From Bacteroidales bacterium (GTDB lineage Bacteria > Bacteroidota > Bacteroidia > Bacteroidales > JAGOPY01), in NCBI GenBank assembly GCA_017991835.1, contig JAGOPY010000001.1, forward strand, positions 273,892 through 337,891: 64,000 nucleotides of DNA, read 5' to 3'. The notes below the pieces were generated by a model. That model searched no databases, was not told the DNA's origin, and worked only from the letters and a program-made list of their open reading frames with translations. The translations under genes were made by a program, and so were the position numbers. How positions within the stretch are numbered: the first letter of the stretch is position 1; each line of letters begins with the position of its first letter. This document shows, piece after piece, positions 16,890 to 26,108 of the stretch.

Positions 16890-17939
16890 ATGAAACTCTC
16901 GCAGTTTAAATTCTATTTACCTTCTGAACTTATTGCTGACAGGCCACCTGAAAACAGGGACGATTCGAGGATGATGGTGCTGAACCGAAAAACCCGCACC
17001 ATTGAACATAAATCCTTTAAAGATATTCTGGGTTATTTCAGTGACGGGGATGTCTTTGTCATCAATAACACCAAAGTTTTCCCCGCCCGGCTCTACGGTA
17101 CGAAAGAGAAAACCGGGGCAAAGATCGAAGTGTTCCTGCTCAGGGAACTGAACCGCGAATCGCGGTTGTGGGACGTGCTCGTTGATCCCGCCCGGAAGAT
17201 CAGGATCGGAAATAAGCTTTATTTCGGGGATGACGACTCACTGGTTGCCGAAGTGATCGACAATACTACCTCCCGTGGACGGACCCTCCGGTTTTTGTTC
17301 GACGGGCCGTATGAAGATTTTAAGAAAACCATCACCGACCTCGGGCAGACCCCTCTTCCGAAAATCCATAAACGTACCGTCGAGCCGCTCGACGATATCC
17401 GTTATCAGACGATCTATGCAAAGCATGAAGGCGCTGTTGCGGCTCCCACGGCCGGGATGCACTTCAGCCGTGAGCTGATGAAACGCCTGGAGCTGCTCGG
17501 TGTCAACTATGCTGAAATCACACTCCATGTCGGCCTCGGTAATTTCCGCACGATCGAAGTGGAAGACCTGACAAAGCATAAGATGGATTCGGAAGAGATG
17601 CTCATCGAAGAGACCGCAGCCGGCATCATCAACTCTGCAAAAGAGAACCGCAAGAAGATCGTTTCTGTTGGTACCACTACGATGAAGGCGCTTGAAACGG
17701 CTGTTTCGATCTCCGGAAAAGTAAAGCCCTACCGGGGATGGACCAACAAGTTCATCTTTCCGCCTTACGATTTCACCGTTGCCGACGCCCTGGTGACAAA
17801 CTTCCACCTGCCGATGTCGTCGATGATGATGATGGCGGCCGCTTTCTCCGGCTACGATTTCCTGATGGAGGCATACCGGGAAGCCATCGACCAGAAATAC
17901 CGCTTCTTCACTTACGGCGACGCCATGCTGATCATTTAA
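16890..17939 (+). CDS. queA: tRNA preQ1(34) S-adenosylmethionine ribosyltransferase-isomerase QueA
   Basis: A full-length 349-residue QueA, which transfers and isomerises the ribosyl group of SAM onto preQ1 in tRNA to form epoxyqueuosine. Family motifs include [13 protein letters not shown] near residue 50, [10 protein letters not shown] near residue 180, and [10 protein letters not shown] near residue 300. It has its own promoter and stands alone; no other queuosine gene is in the window. Confidence 0.95.
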   Translation: MKLSQFKFYLPSELIADRPPENRDDSRMMVLNRKTRTIEHKSFKDILGYFSDGDVFVINNTKVFPARLYGTKEKTGAKIEVFLLRELNRESRLWDVLVDPARKIRIGNKLYFGDDDSLVAEVIDNTTSRGRTLRFLFDGPYEDFKKTITDLGQTPLPKIHKRTVEPLDDIRYQTIYAKHEGAVAAPTAGMHFSRELMKRLELLGVNYAEITLHVGLGNFRTIEVEDLTKHKMDSEEMLIEETAAGIINSAKENRKKIVSVGTTTMKALETAVSISGKVKPYRGWTNKFIFPPYDFTVADALVTNFHLPMSSMMMMAAAFSGYDFLMEAYREAIDQKYRFFTYGDAMLII

Positions 17940-17960
17940 AGCCTTGGCGGGACCTGCGTA

Positions 17961-19091
17961 TTACCATTTATTTCTATTCGAAAGACTTAAGATCCCTGCT
18001 ATAATTATGTACAGGGGATAAATGAGCTGGAAAACCGGGTACCACATGAAAGGAAACGGTTTCCCGGTGAATTTCGTGATCCCCGCCAGCAAAGGAAGAT
18101 CAGCGAAGATCTTCAACAGGAATAATCCGCCTGAAATACTGAAATACATTGGATCTGTGAAACCGGCCAGGAAGGACAGTAAGACGGTAAGACTGAAAGA
18201 GAAGATGGTTATTGCAGTAATAATGGATAGGGAGTCGCGGTAGCCTTTGCTTTTGGAAGCCCACCGGATACGCTGGCGCAGGAAAGCTCCCGCACCGGAA
18301 ACCGGCGCCGTATCCACGATTGCCTGTTCATCTTTACAAAAGACTATGGCTCCGGCGCCAAATTGTTTTTTTATTTTATGAAGAAGAAAAACGTCGTCGC
18401 CGGATATATAACGCATGTTGTCACTGAATCCGCCGGTCGTGTGGAAAGCCTCTCTGCGGTAAGCCAGGTTTGCCCCGTTGCAAAGGAAAGGATAACCCGC
18501 CAGGGCTGCTCCGCCTCCTGAAGCGACAAGGCCGTCGAACTCCATAGCCTGGAAAAGGCCGGCAAAATTGTGCTGTTTACCGATCGTCACGGGGCCGAAT
18601 ACCATTTGCACGTGCTCCTTAGTAAACCGGCCGGCCAGCGCCCTGATCCACCCTTCCCGCATCCGGCAGTCGGCATCGGTCGTAACAATGATCTCACCCG
18701 TGGCACGGCTTATCCCGAGCTCAACAGATGCTTTCTTCCCCCTTTTTTCTTCATCATTATTCAAAATAAAAATAATAGCTGACAAGGGATGATCCTGTAT
18801 AAAATTCCTGGTAATTCCGGCAGTGCGATCCGTAGAATGGTCATCCACAATGATGATTTCAAGGAGGCCGCCGGGATAATCCTGCCGGATCAGGTCGTTC
18901 AGCAATCCTGCCATATTGCTCTCCTCGTTCCTGGCCGCAACAACGACGCTTATCTTCCTGTATCCTGCGCCAGGACCAGTTTCAGGCCCGGGTTTCCTGC
19001 ACCATCCGAAAGTAAATATCGCGATAAGAACGAGATAGCTTAATGCGATCAGCAATGCCAGGATGAGGATCATGAGGAAGCCGGTTGCCAT
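17961..19091 (-). CDS. Membrane-bound family 2 glycosyltransferase
   Basis: A 376-residue GT2 enzyme. An N-terminal membrane helix (residues 5-30) is followed by the GT-A catalytic domain (VVVAARNEESNM), a DxD metal site (TTDADC) and the QxxRW-type motif QRIRW. Two or three helices close the protein, as in processive inverting transferases anchored at the inner membrane. The acceptor is unknown. It lies 8 bp downstream of the flippase-like gene on the same strand, so the pair probably builds and moves one lipid-linked or envelope glycan. Confidence 0.8.
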   Translation of the reverse strand: MATGFLMILILALLIALSYLVLIAIFTFGWCRKPGPETGPGAGYRKISVVVAARNEESNMAGLLNDLIRQDYPGGLLEIIIVDDHSTDRTAGITRNFIQDHPLSAIIFILNNDEEKRGKKASVELGISRATGEIIVTTDADCRMREGWIRALAGRFTKEHVQMVFGPVTIGKQHNFAGLFQAMEFDGLVASGGGAALAGYPFLCNGANLAYRREAFHTTGGFSDNMRYISGDDVFLLHKIKKQFGAGAIVFCKDEQAIVDTAPVSGAGAFLRQRIRWASKSKGYRDSLSIITAITIFSFSLTVLLSFLAGFTDPMYFSISGGLFLLKIFADLPLLAGITKFTGKPFPFMWYPVFQLIYPLYIIIAGILSLSNRNKW

Positions 19092-19099
19092 ACTATCAA

Positions 19100-20119
19100 T
19101 TATTTCCGGAAGAATTTCAGGCTGAACACGAAGAATGTCCCTATTACAGCAGGGAGAACCAGGTTGATCAGCCAGAGCAATGAAGAAGCGGCCAGGGGCG
19201 CCAGCAGGATTTGTGGGTCAACTATGCCGGCCTTTTCAAAATAGAGCCCGAAAATAAAAAGGGAGACCGTTCCCCGTACCCCCAGCTCGACGAGGGCAAA
19301 GGTGGGAACCAGCGCCATCGCCAGGTAGATCACGGGAATGAGGACAAATCCTTCTGCCGCGGGTACCGGTGCGCCAAATACCCTGATCAGGATATAAAAC
19401 TGCGTGGAGAAAACGATGTATCTCAAAAAACTCAATAGCAGCACCCGGCTGAGCTCGCCGGCGCTGTACCTGGAAAATATGGCCGCATTTTTTTTCAGCC
19501 GGGGCCATCTGCCCGGCAGGAAACGGCTGAGAAATTCCGCCAGCACACCTACCTTTAAATAGATCATGATCAGGGCAAACACCATGACGGGCACCAGGAA
19601 AACCAGGCTCATGAACATGTATTCGCCGATGTTCAGCGATTCCCTGAAGTAATGATCGGTGAATGTCAGCAGACACAGGAGCCCGATGCCGAACGTAATG
19701 ATCATCTGTGCAAAACTGCCGATAATGGTACTGAAAATACCTTCCACGTGGTTCCCTTTTTCGAGGATGAAAACCCGTCCGAGATAGTCGCCGGTTCTGT
19801 TGGGCATGAAAAGGCTTACCGATATCCCTGCCATGACCGCTTTGAAGCTCCGGAAAAATGAAACGTGTTCAATCCTGGAGATCAGCAGTTTCCATTTAAA
19901 AGATTCGATTCCCCAGTTGATAAACATTAAAAGCATCATTAAAGCCAGGATCCATTTCACATCCTGCCGTTCGGCAAGCCGCAGGAAGACATCCGACAGG
20001 TCGTCGAGCTTGTTTTCAAGGAATATCTGATGATAAATGAATCCATAAGTTAAAATGATAATGACAGCCCTTAACAGGAAGTTGACGTATTTGCGTATTT
20101 TTGCCGATTGTTCTGTCAT
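19100..20119 (-). CDS. Lysylphosphatidylglycerol synthase TM-region / flippase-like protein
   Basis: A 339-residue integral membrane protein with about eight hydrophobic segments, resembling the LPG_synthase_TM (UPF0104/YbhN) family. It has the conserved [12 protein letters not shown] loop near residue 105. Members without the cytoplasmic aminoacyl-transferase domain, as here, are thought to move or modify lipids. It is transcribed away from ruvC, with only 15 bp between the start codons. Confidence 0.75.
   Translation of the reverse strand: MTEQSAKIRKYVNFLLRAVIIILTYGFIYHQIFLENKLDDLSDVFLRLAERQDVKWILALMMLLMFINWGIESFKWKLLISRIEHVSFFRSFKAVMAGISVSLFMPNRTGDYLGRVFILEKGNHVEGIFSTIIGSFAQMIITFGIGLLCLLTFTDHYFRESLNIGEYMFMSLVFLVPVMVFALIMIYLKVGVLAEFLSRFLPGRWPRLKKNAAIFSRYSAGELSRVLLLSFLRYIVFSTQFYILIRVFGAPVPAAEGFVLIPVIYLAMALVPTFALVELGVRGTVSLFIFGLYFEKAGIVDPQILLAPLAASSLLWLINLVLPAVIGTFFVFSLKFFRK
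20096..20103 (+). promoter_or_regulatory. -7 promoter element before ruvC
   Basis: TATTTTTG matches TAnnTTTG and lies 31 bp before the ruvC ATG, inside the first codons of the divergent gene. A correctly spaced -33 TTG was not found. Confidence 0.35.
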
Positions 20120-20134
20120 TTGTCACTTTGCAGT

Positions 20135-20692
20135 ATGTCGTCGGAAAGGGTAATTTTAGGCATCGATCCCGGCACGGTCATCATGGGGTATGGCGTCGTG
20201 CTGGTCAGGGATAAGCAGATCGAGCTGCTGACCATGGGCGTGCTTAAGCTTCACCGGTATTCCGAACACGAGGACAAGTTAAAAAGAATTTTCGAGCGCA
20301 CCATCGCCCTGATCGAAGAATATCATCCCGACGAGCTGGCGATAGAGGCCCCGTTCTTTGGAAAGAATGTGCAGTCGATGCTGAAACTGGGCCGGGCTCA
20401 GGGGGTAGCGATGGCGGCGGCGCTGTCGCGGACCATCCCGATCTTTGAATACAGCCCGAGAAAAATCAAACAGGCCATCACGGGAAAAGGGAGCGCTTCG
20501 AAAGAACAGGTGGCGCTGATGCTGCAGCATCTGCTGAAATTCAGCGAATCGCCGGAGTATTTCGATGCTTCCGACGGACTTGCCGCGGCCGTTTGCCACT
20601 ATTTTCAGAATAATCCAGGCGGGGGCAAAAAAGAGAAGAAGTTTACCGGCTGGAAAGCGTTTCTGGCGGAAAACCCGGAGAGAGCGGGGTGA
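20135..20692 (+). CDS. ruvC: Holliday junction resolvase RuvC
   Basis: A 185-residue endonuclease that cleaves Holliday junctions with RuvAB. The RNase-H-fold carboxylates are visible: Asp in LGIDPGT near the N-terminus, Glu in AIEAPFFGK, and the C-terminal pair in [14 protein letters not shown] chose the ATG at 20135 ([13 protein letters not shown]) over an in-frame ATG at 20108, because the family begins just before the first catalytic Asp. The stop is followed at once by an octamer array. Confidence 0.93.
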   Translation: MSSERVILGIDPGTVIMGYGVVLVRDKQIELLTMGVLKLHRYSEHEDKLKRIFERTIALIEEYHPDELAIEAPFFGKNVQSMLKLGRAQGVAMAAALSRTIPIFEYSPRKIKQAITGKGSASKEQVALMLQHLLKFSESPEYFDASDGLAAAVCHYFQNNPGGGKKEKKFTGWKAFLAENPERAG

Positions 20693-20693
20693 A

Positions 20694-20781
20694 GATTTGG
20701 CGATTTGACGATTTGACGATTTGACGATTTGACGATTTGGCGATTGTGATTTTTTGAACTTTGAACTTTGAACTTTGAACT
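20694..20781. repeat. Two adjoining arrays: GATTTGAC octamers then TTTGAAC heptamers
   Basis: About six units of GATTTGAC/GATTTGGC (20694-20746) are followed by four units of TTTGAAC (20754-20781). They fill the ruvC-ppa gap. Both units contain TGA stops in some frame. The TTTGAAC family recurs around cysD-cysN and before upxY. Confidence 0.85.
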
Positions 20782-20789
20782 TATAATAT

Positions 20790-21461
20790 ATGTCAAACAT
20801 TCTGATGGATCCGATAGGCCGGCTGATGGGGCTGAGATACAAATCACATCCCTGGCATGGCGTGGATATTGGCCGCGAGGCGCCGGTCATCGTCACGGCT
20901 TTTATTGAAATGGTCCCGACCGATACGGTCAAGTACGAAATCGACAAAGAGTCGGGGTACCTCCGCATCGACCGGCCGCAGAAGTATTCCAACGTAGTGC
21001 CGGCCCTGTACGGATTCGTTCCGCAGACTTTCAGCTCAACCTCCGTTGCCGAGTTCTGTATGCAGAAATCGGGACGAACCGGCATCAAGGGTGATGGCGA
21101 CCCGATCGATATCTGCGTGTTGACGGAGAAGGAGATCTCGCATGGAAACATTCTCGTCAAAGCCCGTCCGGTCGGAGGGTTCCGGATGATTGACCGGGAT
21201 GAGTCGGACGACAAGATCATCGCGGTTCTCAACAACGATACGGTTTACGGACACATCAACGACATCGCCGAACTGCCCGTCCTGGTCGTCGACCGGCTCA
21301 AACACTATTTCCTGACCTACAAGGATCTTCCCGGCAAGGAGAGCAATGTTGTCATCACGCATGTATTCGGGATTGATGAGGCGCACGAGATCATCCGCCG
21401 CTCGATGGAAGACTATCACCACAAATTCGACACGTTGGAGCGCGCATTATCCAACGTCTAA
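20790..21461 (+). CDS. ppa: Inorganic pyrophosphatase (family I)
   Basis: A 223-residue soluble pyrophosphatase that hydrolyses PPi to two phosphates. The metal-binding signature appears as KGDGDPIDICVL (D-x-D-P-x-D) near residue 105. The active-site Tyr/Lys environment (YEIDKESGYLRIDRP) lies near residue 50. It is somewhat longer than the E. coli type (about 175 residues), mainly through N- and C-terminal extensions. Confidence 0.92.
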   Translation: MSNILMDPIGRLMGLRYKSHPWHGVDIGREAPVIVTAFIEMVPTDTVKYEIDKESGYLRIDRPQKYSNVVPALYGFVPQTFSSTSVAEFCMQKSGRTGIKGDGDPIDICVLTEKEISHGNILVKARPVGGFRMIDRDESDDKIIAVLNNDTVYGHINDIAELPVLVVDRLKHYFLTYKDLPGKESNVVITHVFGIDEAHEIIRRSMEDYHHKFDTLERALSNV

Positions 21462-21467
21462 CTCCCT

Positions 21468-21502
21468 GAAATTCAAAATTAAAAATTAAAATTTAAAAAT
21501 TA
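21468..21502. repeat. AT-rich AAAATTA-type array
   Basis: Degenerate units of AAAATTA/AAATTTA follow the ppa stop codon. The rest of the 200-bp ppa-topA gap holds the topA promoter box, a GC palindrome and a short untranslated leader. Confidence 0.5.
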
Positions 21503-21556
21503 TTCTCGGTCGACCGGGTATATTTTACCTGAAAATCCGATTAATAAGAAAAGTTG

Positions 21557-21574
21557 TACTTTTGCGGCCGCAAA
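21557..21574 (+). promoter_or_regulatory. topA promoter -7 box with overlapping palindrome
   Basis: TACTTTTG (21557-21564) matches TAnnTTTG. Its last bases merge into the perfect 14-bp palindrome TTTGCGGCCGCAAA (21561-21574). A clear -33 TTG is lacking. The leader to the topA ATG would be about 90 nt. Confidence 0.5.
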
Positions 21575-21607
21575 GTCTGCACTGGCATTTTTTGAAGGAG
21601 GAATCGC

Positions 21608-21637
21608 GTGAAAACGCCCGTAGATTGCAGCTTGTAG
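21608..21637 (+). other. Possible 9-codon upstream ORF in the topA leader
   Basis: A GTG codon preceded by AAGGAGGA at 5-nt spacing opens a nine-codon frame (VKTPVDCSL) ending in TAG. The Shine-Dalgarno sequence is much stronger than for most genes here. The end of the frame overlaps two copies of an AGCTTGT-like heptamer. It may be a leader peptide or chance. Confidence 0.25.
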
Positions 21638-21662
21638 CTTGCATCATAATTAAAGAGAGAGC

Positions 21663-23996
21663 ATGATCAAAAACCTGGTTATTGTTGAGTCGCCGGCAAA
21701 AGCAAAGACAATCGAGCGCTTTCTCGGGAAGGATTTTACCGTCCGCTCGAGTTTCGGCCATGTGATGGACCTTTCAAAAAAGGGCCTGGGTGTGGATATT
21801 GAGAAAGATTTCATCCCGATCTACGAGATCTCCCCGGAGAAGAAAAAGGTAGTGGGTGAGTTGAAAAAAGCGGCGAAAGAAGCGGAAGTGGTCTGGCTGG
21901 CCACTGATGAAGACCGCGAGGGGGAAGCCATATCCTGGCACCTGGTATCGGCGCTGGGTTTGGATGAAAAAGCCACGCGCCGGATCGTCTTTCACGAGAT
22001 CACCAAATCGGCCATTCTCGATGCCATTGACAACCCGCGGCAGATCGACCGCGACCTGGTGAACGCGCAACAGGCTCGCCGTGTGCTCGACAGGCTGGTC
22101 GGTTTCGAGCTTTCGCCCTTGCTTTGGAAAAAAGTTAAGCCGGCACTGTCGGCAGGGCGTGTGCAATCGGTGGCCGTCCGTCTGATCGTGGAACGGGAAG
22201 ATGAGATCAAGGCTTTCAAAGAGACCTCCTCTTTTAAGGTAACGGCAAAATTTACCGTAACGATCAAAGGGGCCGAATACAAATTCGAAGCCGAATTCCC
22301 AACCCGTTTCAAGACACGGGAAGAGGCACGGAAATTCCTGGAAAAATGCATCGGGGCCTCCTATAAAGTCACCGGGATCGAAACACGCCCCTCGAAAAAA
22401 TCGCCCGCTCCGCCATTTACCACATCGACGTTACAGCAGGAAGCCAGCCGCAAACTGGGTTTTTCGGTGGCCAACACCATGCGCGTTGCCCAGCAGCTAT
22501 ATGAAGAAGGTTTGATCACTTACATGCGTACCGATTCGGTAACGCTGTCGAAGATGGCGCTGGCAATGGCCAAGGAGGAGATCATCAAGCTGTATGGCCC
22601 CGAATATTCGAAAACACGGCAATTTGCCACGAAAACCAAAGGGGCACAGGAGGCACACGAGGCTATCCGGCCCACATACATTGCCAACGCAGCCATTTCA
22701 GGGAGCGCAACACAGAAAAAGCTTTATGAACTTATCTGGAAAAGGACCATTGCCAGCCAGATGAGCGATGCACTGACCGAAAAGACCATTGTTAACATCA
22801 GTGCTTCAACACTGGGCGGGGAGGAATTTATTGCCCAGGGTGAAGTGATCAAATTCGACGGTTTTCTGAAAGTTTACCGGGAGTCGTTTGATGATGATTC
22901 GGATGAAGAAGGGCGCAGTATCCTGCCACCCCTTTCTGTCGGCGATCAGCCCGGAATGCTGGAAATGAATGCCGAACAGCGGTTTACGCAGCCCCAGCGG
23001 AGGTTTACCGAGGCCAGCCTGGTAAAACGGCTGGAAGAACTGGGAATCGGCCGCCCGTCGACATATGCGCCGACCATTTCCACCATCCAGAAGAGAGAGT
23101 ACGTTGAAAAAGGCGATGTGGAAGGATTTATTCGTACCTACGACCTTCTTACCTTAAAGAATAATGAGATAAAGCTGCATGAAAAGAAAGATAAGGCCGG
23201 CAATGAAAAAGGCAAGTTGTTGCCGACCGACCTCGGCACGCTGGTAAACCGGTTCCTCATGCAGTATTTCCAGGACATTATCGATTACCAGTTCACGGCA
23301 ACGGTTGAAAAAGACTTCGACGAGATCGCGGAAGGGAAAAAGGAATGGAACGAAATGATCCGGAAGTTTTACAAGCCCTTCCACAGCCAGATCCGCGATA
23401 CGGTCGAATCGACCGGAAAGTTCAGCGGAGAACGGTTGCTGGGCATCGATCCCGGGTCGGGAAAGAATGTTTACGTGAAACTGGGCCGGTTTGGCCCTGT
23501 CGTCCAGATCGGTGAAACGGAAAGTGACGAAAAACCGCGTTTTGCAGGTCTTGGCAAGGGGCAATCCCTCGACACGCTGACGCTGGAACAGGCATTGGAG
23601 CTTTTCAAATTCCCCCGCAACCTGGGGCTTTATGAAAACGCGGAAATGATCGTCGCCGTTGGCAGATTCGGCCCTTATATCAAACATAAAAACCTGTATT
23701 ATTCACTGACAAAGCAGGACGATCCGGCGCTGATCGACCAGGAAAGGGCCATATCGCTCATCGAGCTGAAACGGAAGCAGGACAGGGAAAAGATCATTAA
23801 ATCATTCCCGGAAAACGAGAATGTGGTGGTGATGAATGGTCGTTTCGGGCCATACATAGCGATCTCCAAGGTTAACTATAAAATCCCCAAGGGGACTGAT
23901 CCTGCCTCGCTGAGCCTGGATGAGTGCCTCCAGATTGCCGAAAAACAGGAAAAAAGCGGGAAAAAGAAAACCATCCCGACAAGGAAAAAATCATAA
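21663..23996 (+). CDS. topA: DNA topoisomerase I (type IA)
   Basis: A 777-residue type IA topoisomerase, which relaxes negative supercoils. An N-terminal Toprim domain carries SPAKAKTIERFLG and ATDEDREGEAISWHL. The catalytic Tyr is Tyr287 in ITYMRTDS. The C-terminus lacks zinc fingers and instead has at least three topoisomerase C-repeat units, each marked by GRFGP (for example VNGRFGPYI-like and AVGRFGPYIK), ending in a Lys-rich tail. This is the usual form in Bacteroidota. Confidence 0.95.
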   Translation: MIKNLVIVESPAKAKTIERFLGKDFTVRSSFGHVMDLSKKGLGVDIEKDFIPIYEISPEKKKVVGELKKAAKEAEVVWLATDEDREGEAISWHLVSALGLDEKATRRIVFHEITKSAILDAIDNPRQIDRDLVNAQQARRVLDRLVGFELSPLLWKKVKPALSAGRVQSVAVRLIVEREDEIKAFKETSSFKVTAKFTVTIKGAEYKFEAEFPTRFKTREEARKFLEKCIGASYKVTGIETRPSKKSPAPPFTTSTLQQEASRKLGFSVANTMRVAQQLYEEGLITYMRTDSVTLSKMALAMAKEEIIKLYGPEYSKTRQFATKTKGAQEAHEAIRPTYIANAAISGSATQKKLYELIWKRTIASQMSDALTEKTIVNISASTLGGEEFIAQGEVIKFDGFLKVYRESFDDDSDEEGRSILPPLSVGDQPGMLEMNAEQRFTQPQRRFTEASLVKRLEELGIGRPSTYAPTISTIQKREYVEKGDVEGFIRTYDLLTLKNNEIKLHEKKDKAGNEKGKLLPTDLGTLVNRFLMQYFQDIIDYQFTATVEKDFDEIAEGKKEWNEMIRKFYKPFHSQIRDTVESTGKFSGERLLGIDPGSGKNVYVKLGRFGPVVQIGETESDEKPRFAGLGKGQSLDTLTLEQALELFKFPRNLGLYENAEMIVAVGRFGPYIKHKNLYYSLTKQDDPALIDQERAISLIELKRKQDREKIIKSFPENENVVVMNGRFGPYIAISKVNYKIPKGTDPASLSLDECLQIAEKQEKSGKKKTIPTRKKS

Positions 23997-24051
23997 AACC
24001 GGCAACATTTCCGTGTCAAATCCGTATACTTTCCACGGATAAAAACGCTAC

Positions 24052-25227
24052 ATGGACCTCTCTATTTATTTCGAGCCCGTTCAACTGAAAGGTTATCATT
24101 TCAGTGAAAAGACACGCCGCAAACTCATGGGCGACGTGGTAAAGGCCTATATCGAACCCAACGATTTCCCCTCTCTCGATCACGTGGACCTGGCCTTTAT
24201 CGGCGTAGGTGAAGAGAGGAACTGCTTTTTCAATAATGGCTGCGGACTGGGTCCCGATGCCATCCGGAAGGAGTTCTACAAATTGTACCAGGGGAATTTC
24301 AAGCTGCGGATGGTCGACCTGGGAAACATCAGGCAGGGTCATTCGATTGAAGATACGTATTTTGCCGTAACGGCCATCATGGCCGAGCTGCTGGAGCACA
24401 ACATCGTTCCGGTCATCCTGGGCGGGAGCCAGGACATTACCTATGCCCAGTACAAAGCATATGAAAAGATCGGCAGGATCATCAACATCGCTTCCGTGGA
24501 CTCACAGTTCGACATCGGGACGGGGCAGGAGAAGCTCGACTCCCGCAGTTATATGAGCCACATCATCCTTCACCAGCCCAATTATCTTTTCAATTATACC
24601 AATATCGGTTTTCAAACCTATTTTGTCGACCAGCAGGCGATCACCCTGATGAAAAATCTTTATTTCGACACCTACCGCCTGGGTATTGTCCGTAATAACC
24701 TGGAAGAGGTAGAGCCGATGGTAAGAAATGCCGACATGATCAGTGTGGATATGGGCGCAGTGCGGGCATCAGACGCACCGGGAAACGCAAATGCCACGCC
24801 AAACGGCTTTTATGGCGAGGAGATCTGCCAGGTGATGCGCTATGCCGGCCTGAGCGACAAGCTGACTTCCATCGGCATCTATGAACTGAATCCGCGGCTC
24901 GACCGGCAATCGCTGACCGCCCAGCTGGCAGGCCAGATGATCTGGTATTTTATCGACGGATTTTATAGCCGGAAAGGCGATTTCCCCCCCAGCAAGAAAA
25001 AAGAGCTTGTGAAGTTTACCGTAAATATGAAGGATTTCAAGGATGAGGTGGTGTTCTACCGGAGCAAAAAGAGTGAACGCTGGTGGATGGAAGTGCCAAT
25101 CCGCAGCAAGCACCGCGAGCGGTACGAAAGGCACCACCTGGTCCCCTGCTCCTACCAGGATTACGAAACGGCATGCCAGAACGCATTGCCCGACCGCTGG
25201 TGGCAAACTTACCAGAAACTGATGTAG
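24052..25227 (+). CDS. Arginase/formimidoylglutamase-family protein with altered metal site
   Basis: A 391-residue ureohydrolase-fold protein, 55 bp downstream of topA. The three metal-binding motifs align but are changed. GGxHx reads GGSQD (Gln127 for His). DAHxD reads DSQFD (Asp150, Gln152 for His, Asp154). SxDxD reads SVDMG (Asp233 kept, Gly235 for the second Asp). With three of six manganese ligands replaced, ordinary arginase or formimidoylglutamase activity is doubtful. As I recall, this variant is frequent in Bacteroidota, so it probably has a conserved but different role. The C-terminal 80 residues are an extension rich in Trp and basic residues. Confidence 0.75.
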   Translation: MDLSIYFEPVQLKGYHFSEKTRRKLMGDVVKAYIEPNDFPSLDHVDLAFIGVGEERNCFFNNGCGLGPDAIRKEFYKLYQGNFKLRMVDLGNIRQGHSIEDTYFAVTAIMAELLEHNIVPVILGGSQDITYAQYKAYEKIGRIINIASVDSQFDIGTGQEKLDSRSYMSHIILHQPNYLFNYTNIGFQTYFVDQQAITLMKNLYFDTYRLGIVRNNLEEVEPMVRNADMISVDMGAVRASDAPGNANATPNGFYGEEICQVMRYAGLSDKLTSIGIYELNPRLDRQSLTAQLAGQMIWYFIDGFYSRKGDFPPSKKKELVKFTVNMKDFKDEVVFYRSKKSERWWMEVPIRSKHRERYERHHLVPCSYQDYETACQNALPDRWWQTYQKLM

Positions 25228-25248
25228 TTCTCATGAACGAATTATGAT

Positions 25249-25256
25249 TACTTTTG
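25249..25256 (+). promoter_or_regulatory. -7 promoter element of the export operon
   Basis: TACTTTTG matches TAnnTTTG, 31 bp before the first possible start of the Wza-like gene. The -33 region has no clear TTG. Confidence 0.45.
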
Positions 25257-25287
25257 CAATCCGTGCTAAAAAAGCACCTTCACCATA

Positions 25288-26100
25288 ATGTACAGGTCTG
25301 TGAAACTATCTTTTATGAATAGGTCTACTTTTATAACCGGGAAAGCAGTGTTCCTGCCACTCATTGTCCTGCTGGCCCTGGCCTCCTGTGTTCCCATGAA
25401 AAGAGTCAGGTACCTCCAGGATGAGCATCAGAAAACTGAAGCTAAAAGCGACTTTAAGAAACCCGAACCGAATGAATACCGGATCCATATGGGCGATAAT
25501 CTGTATATCAAAATCAATTCGCTGGATGAAAAAAGTAATTATTTTGACTATACAGGCGGGATAAATAATTACTATTCGGAATCCGCAATCTATTTAAACA
25601 GCTATACCGTCAACGATTCGGGTTATATCGAATTCCCCCTTATCGGCAAAGTGATGGTCGATAACCTTACCATTGAAGAGATCCAGAAAGTTTTGCAAAT
25701 CGAAGTGAATGAATATGTTAAAAATACAGTGGTGATTGTCAAACTGGCCAATTTCAGAATCTCTCTTTTCGGGGAATTTAATAATCCGGGGAAATATGTG
25801 ATTTACCAGGATAAGATAAATATATTTGAAGCACTGGCAATGGCGGGAGATATGACGGGGTTTGCCAAAAAGAATACCATCCTTCTGGTCAGGCAAACCG
25901 AAAAGGGATTGAAAAAACATCGCCTTAACCTGAACGACAACAGTATCCTTGAGTCGGATTTTTATTACCTGATGCCAAACGACATGATCTATGCCGAGCC
26001 GGTCAAAGGCAAACCGTTCGCCTTTACGGAATTTCCTTATGCCATCATATTCAGTGTTATCACAACATCGCTCCTGCTCTACGAGGTCATTACCAAATAA
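25288..26100 (+). CDS. Wza-like polysaccharide export lipoprotein
   Basis: A 270-residue outer-membrane lipoprotein of the Poly_export family. The signal peptide ends in a clear lipobox (LASC). The Poly_export domain follows (EYRIHMGDNLYIKINS), then a SLBB-like segment (FGEFNNPGKYVIYQ) and a C-terminal hydrophobic helix (FPYAIIFSVITTSLLLY). It should form the outer-membrane exit pore for capsule or exopolysaccharide. An alternative ATG at 25315 (MNRSTFITG) gives a more typical 25-residue signal peptide. It lies 8 bp upstream of the Wzc-like kinase. Confidence 0.88.
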   Translation: MYRSVKLSFMNRSTFITGKAVFLPLIVLLALASCVPMKRVRYLQDEHQKTEAKSDFKKPEPNEYRIHMGDNLYIKINSLDEKSNYFDYTGGINNYYSESAIYLNSYTVNDSGYIEFPLIGKVMVDNLTIEEIQKVLQIEVNEYVKNTVVIVKLANFRISLFGEFNNPGKYVIYQDKINIFEALAMAGDMTGFAKKNTILLVRQTEKGLKKHRLNLNDNSILESDFYYLMPNDMIYAEPVKGKPFAFTEFPYAIIFSVITTSLLLYEVITK

Positions 26101-26108
26101 TCAGTACC

